Positions 1-8,272 of a stretch of 64,000 bases of DNA are shown here, one piece after another (the first letter of the stretch is position 1; every line of letters begins with the position of its first letter). The notes beneath the pieces are model-generated. The model was not told the DNA's origin, made no database searches, and was given only the letters and a program-made list of their open reading frames with translations. This DNA comes from Saccharopolyspora soli (GTDB lineage Bacteria > Actinomycetota > Actinomycetes > Mycobacteriales > Pseudonocardiaceae). The stretch spans positions 22,329-86,328 of the forward strand of contig NZ_JALBWV010000037.1 in assembly GCF_022678645.1 (NCBI RefSeq), written 5' to 3'. The position numbers were made by a program, and so were the translations under genes.

Positions 1-1113
1 CGAGGTCGGGTTGTGCAGCACTCGCAGCAACTGCGGGGCGAATCCCTGCTCGGGGTGCAGTTGCTGGTACAGCGACTGCAGATCCGTGGCGAGCTGCCGG
101 AAATCCTCCGGGTTGTAGAGGATGCCGCCGACGCTGTCGGTGAACTGGGAGAGCGTGATCTCCGTGCCGTCCGGCATGGTGATCGGCCCTTCCCGCAGCC
201 GGTCGCGGATCTCGTCGAACTTCGCCCGCGGATCGCCTTCGCTGAACGCGCACTTGTCCGCCGTTTCGGCGCAGCGCTGCAGGAAGGCGGCCAAGGCCAG
301 TTCGAAGCCCCCGGCCCGCTCCCGGTCGTACTGGACGCCGTCGGCGAGTCGCAGCGCCGGATCCACGTTGCCGTCCAGGACGATCGCGCGGCTGTGCTCC
401 GGGAACACGTTCACGTAGGTCGCGCCCAGCAGCGTGCCGTAGGAGAAGCCGACGTAGGTGAGCTGCTCGTCGCCCACGCCCTGCCGCATCAGGTCGAGGT
501 CCCGCGCGACGTCCTTGGTGGACATGTGCTGCAACAACTCGCCAGCGTGCTGGTCGCAGGACTCGCCGTAGTCCTGGTATGCGGCCATCGTGGTGCCGAT
601 CTGCTCGTCGGTGACCGGCACCGACGTGATCCGGCCCAGCACCGCATTGGCCTGCTCGGCGGACTCGAAGCAGCGCAACCGGGTGCTGCGGTCCACCCCG
701 CGCGGGTCGAAGCCGACGATGTCGAAGCGGTTGAGCACCTCCGGCTCGAACCGGTCCACCGCGGACACCGGCATGCTGAACCCGGCGCCACCGGGTCCGC
801 CCGGATTCAGGAACAACGAGCCGATCTTCGCGTCCGGGTTTGCCGCCGCCCGGCGCATCATCGCCAGATCGATGGTGCCCTTGCTCGGATCGTCGTGATC
901 GATCGGTACCGGATAACTCGCGCAGCTGTACAGGTACCGCTGCGTGACAGGCACTCCGCTGAGCGCCTCTTCGTCGCACTCGCCCCAGGAAACCGGTGCG
1001 GCGCCGGACGGTTGTGCCACCGCCGGGGTACCCGCCACCACTGCCGTACCCGTGACCAGCGCGCTTGCCGCAATGGCCAATGCTCGACCCAACCTGCCGG
1101 AAAGCGCCCCCAC
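1..1113 (-). CDS. Secreted alpha/beta hydrolase, tripeptidyl-aminopeptidase type (C-terminus outside window)
   Basis: Reading the minus strand from a GTG at 1113 gives 371 codons without a stop up to the window edge, so the C-terminal TAP domain is missing here. The start is fixed by an AGGAGG box five bases upstream. Residues 1-33 form an Ala-rich Sec-type signal peptide. The mature part shows the oxyanion loop NPGGPGG (about 103-109), the FDPRG motif (135-139) and the nucleophile elbow GFSYG with Ser at about 224, as in Streptomyces tripeptidyl aminopeptidases and related exported esterases/peptidases. Inferred role: extracellular cleavage of peptides or esters. The substrate cannot be told from sequence, and the Asp/His of the triad lie mostly beyond the edge. 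Confidence 0.85.
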   Translation of the reverse strand, partial: MGALSGRLGRALAIAASALVTGTAVVAGTPAVAQPSGAAPVSWGECDEEALSGVPVTQRYLYSCASYPVPIDHDDPSKGTIDLAMMRRAAANPDAKIGSLFLNPGGPGGAGFSMPVSAVDRFEPEVLNRFDIVGFDPRGVDRSTRLRCFESAEQANAVLGRITSVPVTDEQIGTTMAAYQDYGESCDQHAGELLQHMSTKDVARDLDLMRQGVGDEQLTYVGFSYGTLLGATYVNVFPEHSRAIVLDGNVDPALRLADGVQYDRERAGGFELALAAFLQRCAETADKCAFSEGDPRAKFDEIRDRLREGPITMPDGTEITLSQFTDSVGGILYNPEDFRQLATDLQSLYQQLHPEQGFAPQLLRVLHNPTS

Positions 1114-1278
1114 ACGCACCTCCTAGTTTCGTCTGTGAACTCCGAAACAGGAGTCAACAGTCCGAAAAGGAGGCAGCACACCGCAGAACGCAGGAACTTC
1201 GTGGTTTTTTCGGGCGCAATTCCGCTGAGCGCGGCGAAACGGCCCTGGCGACAGTGCTCTGCGACGAACGGGCTCGCG

Positions 1279-2061
1279 TCAGGGGACCAGGAACCGGCTG
1301 TCCCGAGCATCGGTGATCGCCATGTGGCCCGGTGCGTGGCCGATCGCGAACGGCGGTTTGGACTGCATCACCGCCGCTTGCGGGGTTACCCCGCAGGCCC
1401 AGAAGACTGGGATCTCACCAGGTCGGATCTCGACCGCTTCGCCGAAGTCTGGCTCGTCGATGTCCGCAATTCCCAATGCGTCCGGCGTTCCGATGTGCAC
1501 CGGGGCGCCGTGCACCGCTGGATACCGGGAGGTGACGCGCACCGCGGCAGCGACCAGTTCCGCCGGGATCGGCCGCATCGACACCACCAGCGGCCCGGAC
1601 AACCGGCCCGCTGGACGGCATTCCCGATTCGTCCGGTACATCGGGACGTTGCTGCCCGCTTCGACGTGGCGCACCGGGACTCCGGCCTCCAACAGCGCGG
1701 CTTCGAAGGTGAAGCTGCAGCCGATCAGGAACGACACCAGATCATCGCGCCACAGATCGGTGACCTCGGTGCGTTCCTCGACCAGCACACCGTGCCGGTA
1801 GACGGTGTAGGCGGGCAGATCGGTGCGCAGATCACCGGCGAAGATCGAGGCGCTGGTCTCCCCCGGCTCGGTCACGTCGAGCACCGGGCACGAGCGCGGA
1901 TTGCGCTGCGCGAAGAGCAGGAGGTCGTAAGCGTGTTCGCGGGGCAGCGCGATCAGGTTCGCCTGCGTCCAGCCAGCGCTGTATCCCGAGGTGGGCACGC
2001 GCAAACCGGCGCGGAACGCGGCACGGGCCTGTGCCGGGGACATCGCCTGCGGCTGCGTCAT
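1279..2061 (-). CDS. Putative hydro-lyase, DUF1445 (D-glutamate cyclase-like) family
   Basis: 260 residues. The ATG at 2061 is chosen because a GGAGG box sits eight bases upstream and because it overlaps the stop of pxpC by ATGA, although the frame stays open further upstream. The sequence carries the DUF1445 hallmarks: RPTSGYSxGxxQAN-like N-terminus (here VPTSGYSAGWTQANL), a FLIGCSFTFE segment, NVPMYRTN, and a C-terminal FWACGVTPQ and HAPGHMAITD. Members of this family usually sit next to 5-oxoprolinase subunits, and a mammalian relative is a D-glutamate cyclase, so a role in 5-oxoproline/glutamate metabolism is likely. It is the last gene of the pxpA-pxpB-pxpC operon. Confidence 0.9.
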   Translation of the reverse strand: MTQPQAMSPAQARAAFRAGLRVPTSGYSAGWTQANLIALPREHAYDLLLFAQRNPRSCPVLDVTEPGETSASIFAGDLRTDLPAYTVYRHGVLVEERTEVTDLWRDDLVSFLIGCSFTFEAALLEAGVPVRHVEAGSNVPMYRTNRECRPAGRLSGPLVVSMRPIPAELVAAAVRVTSRYPAVHGAPVHIGTPDALGIADIDEPDFGEAVEIRPGEIPVFWACGVTPQAAVMQSKPPFAIGHAPGHMAITDARDSRFLVP

Positions 2062-2930
2062 CGAACATTCCTCCCTGCTCTGAACCGAAACCGGACCCGC
2101 TGGCCGGGGCGGGCCTGCGCGGCCTTGTCCACGTCCGCCGCGGTGACCACCGCGATCACCGGATATCCGCCGGTCACCGGGTGGTCGGCGAGGAACAGCG
2201 TCGGTCGCGCCGATGGTGGCACCTGCAACGCACCGGCCACCATGCCCTCGCTGGGCAGTTCCTCGGTGCGGCGGCGCTCCAGCGCTGGCCCGTCCAGCCG
2301 CATGCCGATCCGATTGCTGTCCGCGGTCACCTCGTACGGTCGGCTGACCAGGGTGGTCAGGGCGCCGTCGGCGAACCAATCGTGGCGCGGCCCCGGTTCG
2401 ACGTGCAACACCACCTCATCGGCCGGATACGTCGCGACCGGGGCGAGATCGACCAGCGGGAACCGCTCGGGAGCCGGGCCGACCGGCAGCACCGCGCCGG
2501 GAACCAGCGGATCGGGTCCCAGCCCCGCGAGCACATCCGTGGCGCAGGAGCCGAGCACCGGCGGCACGGCGATGCCGCCGCGCACTGCGAGATAACTGCG
2601 CAGTCCCCGGCCGGGCACACCCATGCGCAGCTCGGCACCCGCCGGAATCCGCAACACCGAGTTCGCCGCCGCGATCCGACCGTCCACAGTGATCGGGCAG
2701 GGCGCACCAGTCACCGCGGCGGTCAGATCGCGGGTCGCGCGGACCGCGAGCCCGCCCAACGTGACCTCGACGGCCGCCGCACCCTCGGCGTTGCCGAGCA
2801 GCCGGTTGGCCAGCCGGAACGCGCCGCTGTCGGCCGCGCCCGAAGGCCCCACGCCGATGTCGGCCAAGCCCGGTCGCCCCAGGTCCTGGATGGTCGACAG
2901 CGGACCCGTGGCGAGGACTTCCAAACTCAT
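2058..2930 (-). CDS. pxpC: 5-oxoprolinase subunit C (KipA/biotin-dependent carboxyltransferase-like domain)
   Basis: 290 residues from ATG 2930. The stop overlaps the next start by ATGA, and its own start overlaps pxpB by ATGA. The N-terminus reads LSTIQDLGRPG followed by VGPSGAADSGAFRLANRLLGN, the conserved opening of the KipA/PxpC family, and a LADHPVTGGYPVIAVV segment lies near the C-terminus. With PxpA and PxpB it forms the ATP-dependent prokaryotic 5-oxoprolinase that opens 5-oxoproline (pyroglutamate) to glutamate in the cytosol. The length fits the family. Confidence 0.93.
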   Translation of the reverse strand: MSLEVLATGPLSTIQDLGRPGLADIGVGPSGAADSGAFRLANRLLGNAEGAAAVEVTLGGLAVRATRDLTAAVTGAPCPITVDGRIAAANSVLRIPAGAELRMGVPGRGLRSYLAVRGGIAVPPVLGSCATDVLAGLGPDPLVPGAVLPVGPAPERFPLVDLAPVATYPADEVVLHVEPGPRHDWFADGALTTLVSRPYEVTADSNRIGMRLDGPALERRRTEELPSEGMVAGALQVPPSARPTLFLADHPVTGGYPVIAVVTAADVDKAAQARPGQRVRFRFRAGRNVR

Positions 2931-3538
2931 CCGACCTCCTGGAAGCGCACCCGCACGCCGGGGCGCAGCAGTGCCGGTGGTTCCCGGTCGACGCGCCAGA
3001 TCTCCAAGTCGGTGCGCCCGATCAACTGCCAGCCGCCGGGCGACTCGCGCGGGTAGATGCCGCTGAACGCACCGGCGAGACCCACCGAACCCGGCGGCAC
3101 CTTGGTCCGCGATTCGGTCCGGCGCGGCACCACCAGTTCCGGTGGTCCACCGGAGAGGTAGCCGAAACCTGGTGCGAATCCGCCGAAAGCGACCGTCCAC
3201 TCCGCACTCGTGTGCCGGTGCACCACTTCCCGTTCGGTCAGCCCGGTCAGCTTCGCGACCTCCGCGAGATCCGCGCCGTCGTAGACCACCGGCACGCGCA
3301 GCAGATCACCACCGCTGCGCGCAGCATCGACCGGCTTGACCGCCCGCACCGCAGCCTCGATCTCGGCGATGTTGGCGCGCTGCGGATCCAGGTGCAGCAG
3401 CAGCGTCCGCGCAGCCGGGACCAGGTCCGTGACGCCGTCGGGTGGGTTTTCCGCGAGCACGGCGTAAAGCGCCTGCACGGCTTCGAGATCGGCCAGCTCG
3501 ATCAGCAGCCCCGAATCGGCGCATGGCAGGAAACGCAT
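2927..3538 (-). CDS. pxpB: 5-oxoprolinase subunit B (KipI/allophanate hydrolase subunit 1 family)
   Basis: 203 residues, ATG at 3538. The start codon shares one base with the pxpA stop (TGATG) and the end overlaps pxpC by ATGA, so translation is coupled along the operon. The family signature FGGFAPGFGYLSGGP lies in the middle, followed by PRRTESRTKVPPGSVGLAG and IYPRESPGGWQLIGRT, which are classical KipI/PxpB motifs. It partners PxpC in the 5-oxoprolinase complex. The frame stays open upstream of 3538 inside pxpA, but that extension has no family similarity. Confidence 0.93.
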   Translation of the reverse strand: MRFLPCADSGLLIELADLEAVQALYAVLAENPPDGVTDLVPAARTLLLHLDPQRANIAEIEAAVRAVKPVDAARSGGDLLRVPVVYDGADLAEVAKLTGLTEREVVHRHTSAEWTVAFGGFAPGFGYLSGGPPELVVPRRTESRTKVPPGSVGLAGAFSGIYPRESPGGWQLIGRTDLEIWRVDREPPALLRPGVRVRFQEVG

Positions 3539-4299
3539 CACAGACCTCGCGAAGTGAACGGCGCCAGCTCGACTCCGGCGGCCACCAGCCGGTCCCGCAC
3601 GGCCTCGGCGATGACCACCGCGCCCGGACTGTCGCCGTGCACGCAGATCGAATCGGCGCTGATCTTGATCGCGGTGCCGTCGATGGCCCTGATCGGCTCC
3701 CCAGCGGCGAGCTTCAGGCAGCGGTCCGCGATGGTCTCGGGATCGTGCAGCACCGCACCGGGTTCGCGCCGCGACACCAGAGTGCCTTCGGGGGTGTAGG
3801 CGCGGTCGGCGAAGGCTTCGCGGAACACCCGCAGTCCGGCCCGCTCCGCCTGGGCCAGCCACTGCGAACCGGGCAGGCCCAGCACGGCCAGCGAGGAGTC
3901 GTAGCTGCGCACCGCGTCGACCACGGCGGCGGCCTGGTCGCTGTGGTGCACGATCGCGTTGTAGAGCGCGCCGTGCGGCTTGACGTAACCGACCTCGGTC
4001 CCGGCGATGCGGGCGAATCCGGCCAGAGCGCCGATCTGGTAGATCACGTCGTTGGTCAACTCGGTCGGCGGCACGTCGATGAACCGGCGGCCGAAACCCG
4101 CCAGATCCCGGTAGCTGACCTGGGCCCCGACCGCGACACCCAGCTTGGCGGCCTGCTGCACGGCCTGCCGGATCACCGTGGCATCGCCCGCGTGGTAGCC
4201 GCAGGCGACGTTCGCGCTGGTGACGACGCCCAGCAGCGCCTCGTCGTCGCTTAGCTCCCAGCGCCCGAAGCCTTCCGCGAGGTCCGAGTTGAGGTCCAT
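3538..4299 (-). CDS. pxpA: 5-oxoprolinase subunit A (LamB/YcsF family)
   Basis: 253 residues. The protein opens MDLNSDLAEGFG, the usual start of the family; a GTG six bases upstream (4305) is possible, but ATG 4299 has GTGAGG five bases before it. Conserved blocks include VTSANVACGYHAGD, PHGALYNA and a C-terminal ICVHGDSPGAV, all expected for PxpA, which binds and activates 5-oxoproline. First gene of a four-gene minus-strand operon (pxpA-B-C and hydro-lyase) facing a GntR regulator. A short coding remnant with a stop just upstream suggests that the operon once had another leading gene. Confidence 0.93.
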   Translation of the reverse strand: MDLNSDLAEGFGRWELSDDEALLGVVTSANVACGYHAGDATVIRQAVQQAAKLGVAVGAQVSYRDLAGFGRRFIDVPPTELTNDVIYQIGALAGFARIAGTEVGYVKPHGALYNAIVHHSDQAAAVVDAVRSYDSSLAVLGLPGSQWLAQAERAGLRVFREAFADRAYTPEGTLVSRREPGAVLHDPETIADRCLKLAAGEPIRAIDGTAIKISADSICVHGDSPGAVVIAEAVRDRLVAAGVELAPFTSRGL

Positions 4300-4306
4300 G
4301 CCCACC

Positions 4307-4387
4307 TCACTTCCGCAGCGCGGCGACGCCGCCGATCGAATCGAATCCCGATTGGGAGGTCAGCAACCAGGTGACCACGATCAGCAT
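4307..4387 (-). pseudogene. 26-codon remnant coupled to pxpA, possibly the end of a transporter gene
   Basis: A 26-codon frame (ATG 4387, stop TGA 4307) ends a few bases before the pxpA start, the spacing expected of the previous gene of an operon. Its hydrophobic start (MLIVVTWLLTSQ) followed by a short polar tail looks like the last membrane helix of a transporter. Transporters commonly precede pxpA, but the rest of such a gene is absent: further upstream the DNA is the intergenic regulator region. It could also be a small leader peptide. Low certainty. Confidence 0.3.
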
Positions 4388-4509
4388 CCCCTTGGGGGCG
4401 CTGGTATCCCCCGAGCGGGTCGAGCTGCTCGGACGCCGTGGTCGCCGGAGCGATGACACTCCGATCAACGTGTCGGGATCAACGTGAACACCGTTCAGGG
4501 AACGATAGT

Positions 4510-4526
4510 GAATTGTTGAACAATTC
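4510..4526. promoter_or_regulatory. 17-bp perfect palindrome, probable GntR operator
   Basis: The half-site GAATTGTT is repeated inverted around a central G, giving a perfect 17-bp palindrome about 70 bp upstream of the GntR start and 210 bp upstream of pxpA. FadR/FCD-type GntR proteins bind short palindromes of the TTGTnnnACAA kind, so this is the natural autoregulatory and pxp-operon operator. It is AT-rich compared with its surroundings. Confidence 0.65.
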
Positions 4527-4595
4527 TGCAATACCCTGTGCGGAACTTTCTCGTTAGACTGCGGATCAACTGCCAGGGCGTCGTTGGGAGCTGGA

Positions 4596-5297
4596 TTGAC
4601 CACCGCGGACCCGTGGGTGGACCTACTCGCGGCCGATCGGTCGCTGTTGGACCGCACCAGCACAGCCGAGCGGGTCGCCGATGTGCTGCGGCAACGCATC
4701 ATCGACGGCGCGCTCGCACCAGGCACCCGGCTGTCCGAGGAAAGCGCTGGCCGGGCGCTGGCGGTCTCCCGCAACACCCTGCGCGAGGCGTTCCGGCTGC
4801 TGGTGCACGAGCGGCTGCTGGTGCACGAATTCCACCGTGGCGTGTTCGTCCGGGTGCTCAGCGCCGACGACGTGATCGACCTCTACCGGATGCGGCGGCT
4901 GCTGGAGACCAGTGCGGTGCGCCGCGCCGCCGAGGCCGCACCAGAGCTGGTGGCAGCCGTGGATCGCGCGGTGAGCGACGGCGAGCGCGCGGCCGAGGCC
5001 GAGCGCTGGTTGGACGTGGGCACCGCGAACATGCGCTTCCACGAGGCGCTCGCCGCGCTGGCCGCCAGCCCGCGGGTCAACGAGACGATGCGGCAGTTGC
5101 TCGCCGAGCTGCGCTTGGCATTCCACGTGATGTCCCGCGCGCAGGAGTTCCACGAGCCCTACCTGGAACTGAACCGCGAGATCGCGGACCTGATCAGCCA
5201 GCGGGCGATGCAAGCCGCCGCGGACCGCCTCGACGAGTACTTCGACGCCGCCGAAACCCAACTCGTCGCGGCCTACCGGGACTACACCCCGAAATGA
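4596..5297 (+). CDS. GntR-family transcriptional regulator (FadR/FCD type)
   Basis: 233 residues from TTG 4596, preferred because GGGAG lies five bases upstream; an in-frame TTG at 4584 is the alternative. An N-terminal winged HTH (about residues 20-85; VLRQRIIDGALAPGTRLSEE and VSRNTLREAFRLL are typical) is followed by an all-helical FCD ligand domain. It is divergent from the pxp operon, with a perfect palindrome in between, so it probably controls 5-oxoproline use in response to an organic acid such as 5-oxoproline or glutamate. The target and ligand are inferred from position only. Confidence 0.88.
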   Translation: MTTADPWVDLLAADRSLLDRTSTAERVADVLRQRIIDGALAPGTRLSEESAGRALAVSRNTLREAFRLLVHERLLVHEFHRGVFVRVLSADDVIDLYRMRRLLETSAVRRAAEAAPELVAAVDRAVSDGERAAEAERWLDVGTANMRFHEALAALAASPRVNETMRQLLAELRLAFHVMSRAQEFHEPYLELNREIADLISQRAMQAAADRLDEYFDAAETQLVAAYRDYTPK

Positions 5298-5385
5298 GGC
5301 TTCTACTGCGATTGTCGGATTGAACGGCCGTTTCTCGATACGCCATTCGGCAGCATTCCGGCGTCGCCTAGGATCAGCGCGCGTG

Positions 5386-6108
5386 ATGCCTCCGTTGAAT
5401 GCTGTTGTTCAGGGCCATCGGCGACTTGTTGAAGTTCTCTCCGAGCTGACCGATGACCAGGTCGCCGCACCGTCGCTGCTTCCGGGCTGGAGTCGCGGGC
5501 ACGTGCTGGCTCACCTGACCGACAATGCGCGGGCTTTCGCGCGGGTTTCGGCGCTCGCGTTGCGCGGCGAACTGGTGGACGCCTACGACGGCGGGAGCGA
5601 GGAGCGGGACGCGATCATCGAAGGGCTCGCGGGTAGCAGCGCCGACCAGCACCGGGCCGCGGTCGCTCGGCACTCCGCCGCGCTCGAAGCCGTGTGGTCG
5701 CAGGCGACGGCCGACGACTGGGATCGGCCGGTGCGGTTCCGCAACGGTGACCTGGCCGGGATCGTGCACATGCGCTGGCGGGAGGTCTGGATCCACCTGG
5801 TGGACCTGGATCTGGGCGTCTCACCGCGCGAGTGGAGCTCCGAATTCTCCTGCCACGTCGTCGATTTCCTGCTGTCCCGACTGCCAGCGGGAGTCGACCT
5901 GCGGCAGTCGGACGGCCCGCGCCGGTGGTCGAGCGGCGGAGCCGAGTCCGACGGCCACGTCGAGATCAGCGGCCGGGCCCGCGATCTGGCGGCCTGGTTG
6001 GCGGGTCGGACACCGCAGCAATCCCCGGCCGGTCCGCTGCCGGATCTCGGGCCGTGGCCACCGCACCCCGATCCGATCCCGGACGAAGCCCGCCGATCCG
6101 CCAGCTGA
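5386..6108 (+). CDS. Maleylpyruvate isomerase family mycothiol-dependent enzyme
   Basis: 240 residues; ATG 5386 (the GTG codon just before it is an alternative), AGGA about 12 bases upstream. The N-terminal four-helix metal/mycothiol-binding fold shows LTDDQVAAPSLLPGWSRGHVLAHL, in which the conserved His lies, then a second conserved helix with the second metal ligand near MRWREVWIHLVDLDLG. The family uses mycothiol as cofactor; the model member isomerises maleylpyruvate, but most genomic members act on unknown substrates. It neighbours mshB, a mycothiol biosynthesis gene, on the opposite strand. Confidence 0.82.
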   Translation: MPPLNAVVQGHRRLVEVLSELTDDQVAAPSLLPGWSRGHVLAHLTDNARAFARVSALALRGELVDAYDGGSEERDAIIEGLAGSSADQHRAAVARHSAALEAVWSQATADDWDRPVRFRNGDLAGIVHMRWREVWIHLVDLDLGVSPREWSSEFSCHVVDFLLSRLPAGVDLRQSDGPRRWSSGGAESDGHVEISGRARDLAAWLAGRTPQQSPAGPLPDLGPWPPHPDPIPDEARRSAS

Positions 6109-6140
6109 CCCGGCGGCGGCCATCGGAGCAGGCGGGTGGG

Positions 6141-6983
6141 TCAGGACAGGCCCGCGAAGAGGTCGTATTCCCAGTTGTGCGGCCCCGTTCCGGGACCTCG
6201 CTCGCCGCGCACCAGGAAATAGTGCTCCATCGCGAACTCCGGTCGGCTCACCATCCCAGCGAAGAAACCGCCGTCGTCGATGTTGACCTGGCTGCGGTAG
6301 TGCCGCAGTGCGGCGATCTTCGCGGTGTGGAAAGCGCGGCCGTCGATCATCGTGGTCAGTTCGTCATCCGGCACCGTGTAGGGCTCGAAGCCCTCGACGC
6401 CCTCCGCCTCGATCTGCTTGAGGATCGAGCGCGGCAGGGCCGTCCAGTACACCTTCGGCACCTGCCACGGTTCGCCGATCTCCGGGGCGTAATCGGGATC
6501 GGCGGCGGGGTCGATCGAGGTCATCACCGCGCGGTGCGCGCCGATGTGGTCCGGGTGGCCGTAGCCGCCGAACTCGTCGTAGGTGATCACCACCTGGGGC
6601 CGTTCCGCCCGCAGGATCTCGACCATCGCCCTGGTGACCTCGGCGGGATCGGCCCCGGCGAAGGCGTTCTCGGCGCCGTTGGTGTCCGTACCGGCCATGC
6701 CGCTGTCCCACCAGCGGCCCGGACCACCAAGCCAGTGGTGCCGGACATCGCCGAACTCGGCCAACGCCGCGCGGATCTCGCCACGCCGGAACTCGCCCAG
6801 CGCACCGGGATTGCCGCGCAGGTACGCGAGGTCATCGGCGACGACCTCGCCGTGTTCCCCGCTGGTGCAGGTAACCAACGTCACTGATGCGCCGTCCGCG
6901 CAGTACCGGGCCATCGTGGCGCCGGTGGCGGTGGATTCGTCATCGGGGTGGGCGTGGACCAGCAGCAGGCGACGATCGCTCAT
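6141..6983 (-). CDS. mshB: N-acetyl-1-D-myo-inositol-2-amino-2-deoxy-alpha-D-glucopyranoside deacetylase (mycothiol biosynthesis)
   Basis: 280 residues from ATG 6983. The zinc-binding HPDDE motif is at residues 12-16 and the second zinc-ligand block GYGHPDHIGAHRAV is in the middle of the protein; the length agrees with MshB of mycobacteria. The enzyme removes acetate from GlcNAc-inositol in the second or third step of mycothiol synthesis. Its close relative Mca (mycothiol conjugate amidase) is similar, but the length and the QVNIDDGGFFAGM block fit MshB better. The SD is weak; the ATG is selected by family alignment. Its presence supports an actinobacterial host. Confidence 0.88.
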   Translation of the reverse strand: MSDRRLLLVHAHPDDESTATGATMARYCADGASVTLVTCTSGEHGEVVADDLAYLRGNPGALGEFRRGEIRAALAEFGDVRHHWLGGPGRWWDSGMAGTDTNGAENAFAGADPAEVTRAMVEILRAERPQVVITYDEFGGYGHPDHIGAHRAVMTSIDPAADPDYAPEIGEPWQVPKVYWTALPRSILKQIEAEGVEGFEPYTVPDDELTTMIDGRAFHTAKIAALRHYRSQVNIDDGGFFAGMVSRPEFAMEHYFLVRGERGPGTGPHNWEYDLFAGLS

Positions 6984-7135
6984 GGGCACCGAGCCTAACC
7001 AGCCGCACCGACATCGGACGGCGAACACCGAACAGGTCACATTCGGGCGGGAAATTCCGGCATTGTTCGCCCACCGGTCAACCGGAACCCGGCCGGTGCG
7101 GGCGACGATCTCGGCGAGCGAATCGAGGAGGCATT

Positions 7136-8050
7136 GTGTCTGGTTTTACCCGACGGGGAGTTCTCGGCATGGCCGGAGTCGCGGCGGTCGCCGGTGTGCT
7201 GGGAACGGGTCAGGCAGCGGCGAAACCGACCGGCGAAGCGCTGATCGGGCCTGCCAAGGGCGAGCAGTTGCACGTGATGAGCTTCAACATCCGCTACGAC
7301 GCGAAGGCCGCCCCGCCCAGCCCCGATGCCTGGAGCACTCGGCGGCCCGTCCTCGCCGAACTGCTGGGCACCGAGCAGCCCACCCTGCTGGGCGTCCAGG
7401 AGGCGTTGTACAGCCAGGTCAAGGAGGTCCTGTCGGACGTCCCGCCGCACTACGACTGGATCGGGCTGGGCCGCGAAGGCGGCGGTCGCGGCGAGTTCAT
7501 GTCGATCTACTTCGACACCCGCCGCCTGGAACCGCTGGACTACGACCACTTCTGGCTCTCCGACACGCCGAACGTGATCGGTTCGGCGTCGTGGGGCAAC
7601 ACCGTGGTCCGGATGGTCACCTGGGTGCGCTTCCGGGATCAGCGGACCGGTCGCGAATTCACCCACGTCAACACGCACTTCGACCACCAGTCGGAGAACT
7701 CCCGGCAGCGCAGCGCGCAGCTGGTGCGCGACCGAATCGCCGGGTTCGACGCCGCGCTGCCGGTGGTGCTGACGGGCGACTTCAACACCCCGGCCGAGAA
7801 GTCGGAGTCCTACCGCATCCTGACCGGCGGCGGTTTGACCGACGGCTGGACGAGCGCCGCCGAGCAGCTCACCCCGGCGTGGGGCACCTTCGCCGGGTAC
7901 CAGGAGCCGGTGGTGGGCAACGACCGGATCGACTGGATCCTGCACAACGACCGCGTTCGGGTCCTGCAGACCGCGATCAACACCTACCGCCGCGACGGCT
8001 GGTTCCCGTCCGACCACCTGCCGGTGCAGACCCTGATCGAACTCAGCTGA
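7136..8050 (+). CDS. Tat-exported endonuclease/exonuclease/phosphatase family protein
   Basis: 304 residues from GTG 7136, which has GAGGAGG six bases upstream. A twin-arginine signal (FTRRGVLG) followed by an Ala/Gly/Val core ends near QAAAKP, so the protein is exported folded. The catalytic domain has the EEP superfamily motifs SFNIRYD, GVQEAL, THFDH, LTGDFNTP and the C-terminal SDHLPV, which bind the divalent metal and the phosphoester. Likely a secreted phosphodiesterase acting on lipid headgroups, nucleic acids or other phosphoesters. Transcription probably ends at the strong hairpin just downstream. Confidence 0.86.
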   Translation: MSGFTRRGVLGMAGVAAVAGVLGTGQAAAKPTGEALIGPAKGEQLHVMSFNIRYDAKAAPPSPDAWSTRRPVLAELLGTEQPTLLGVQEALYSQVKEVLSDVPPHYDWIGLGREGGGRGEFMSIYFDTRRLEPLDYDHFWLSDTPNVIGSASWGNTVVRMVTWVRFRDQRTGREFTHVNTHFDHQSENSRQRSAQLVRDRIAGFDAALPVVLTGDFNTPAEKSESYRILTGGGLTDGWTSAAEQLTPAWGTFAGYQEPVVGNDRIDWILHNDRVRVLQTAINTYRRDGWFPSDHLPVQTLIELS

Positions 8051-8064
8051 CCCGGTCGTCGCGG

Positions 8065-8119
8065 AAGTGATCACGAGCACCACCGACGCGTTCGGACCGT
8101 GCTCGTGATCACTTTTTCC
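8065..8119 (+). terminator. Intrinsic terminator, 16-bp perfect stem and T run
   Basis: Perfect 16-bp inverted repeat (8065-8080 pairing with 8099-8114, core GTGATCACGAGCAC) around an 18-base loop. The second arm runs straight into TTTTT. It lies 14 bases after the exported phosphatase stop. Confidence 0.85.
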
Positions 8120-8272
8120 CTCCCCGCAAGGAACTTCCTGCCGATTTCCATACGTCCGGCCGCCGGGTCTTGACGGCTCCTTGAGCTCGCCGCCAGCGGA
8201 ATATTCCTAGCCTGAGCTCGGCAATCCGGCCGCTGCCCAGGCGGCCTGAACACCGTCGGGACAGGAAGAACC

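Noticed and set aside
13..2595. Very long open plus-strand frame over the hydrolase and pxp genes
   Set aside because: It is the antisense of recognisable genes with SD boxes and family motifs; high GC keeps such frames open by chance.
8170..8210. TTGACG followed by an AT-rich block before the APC permease as a promoter
   Set aside because: No -10 hexamer at an acceptable distance; the only AT-rich hexamers are 26 bases away or belong to another weak -35.
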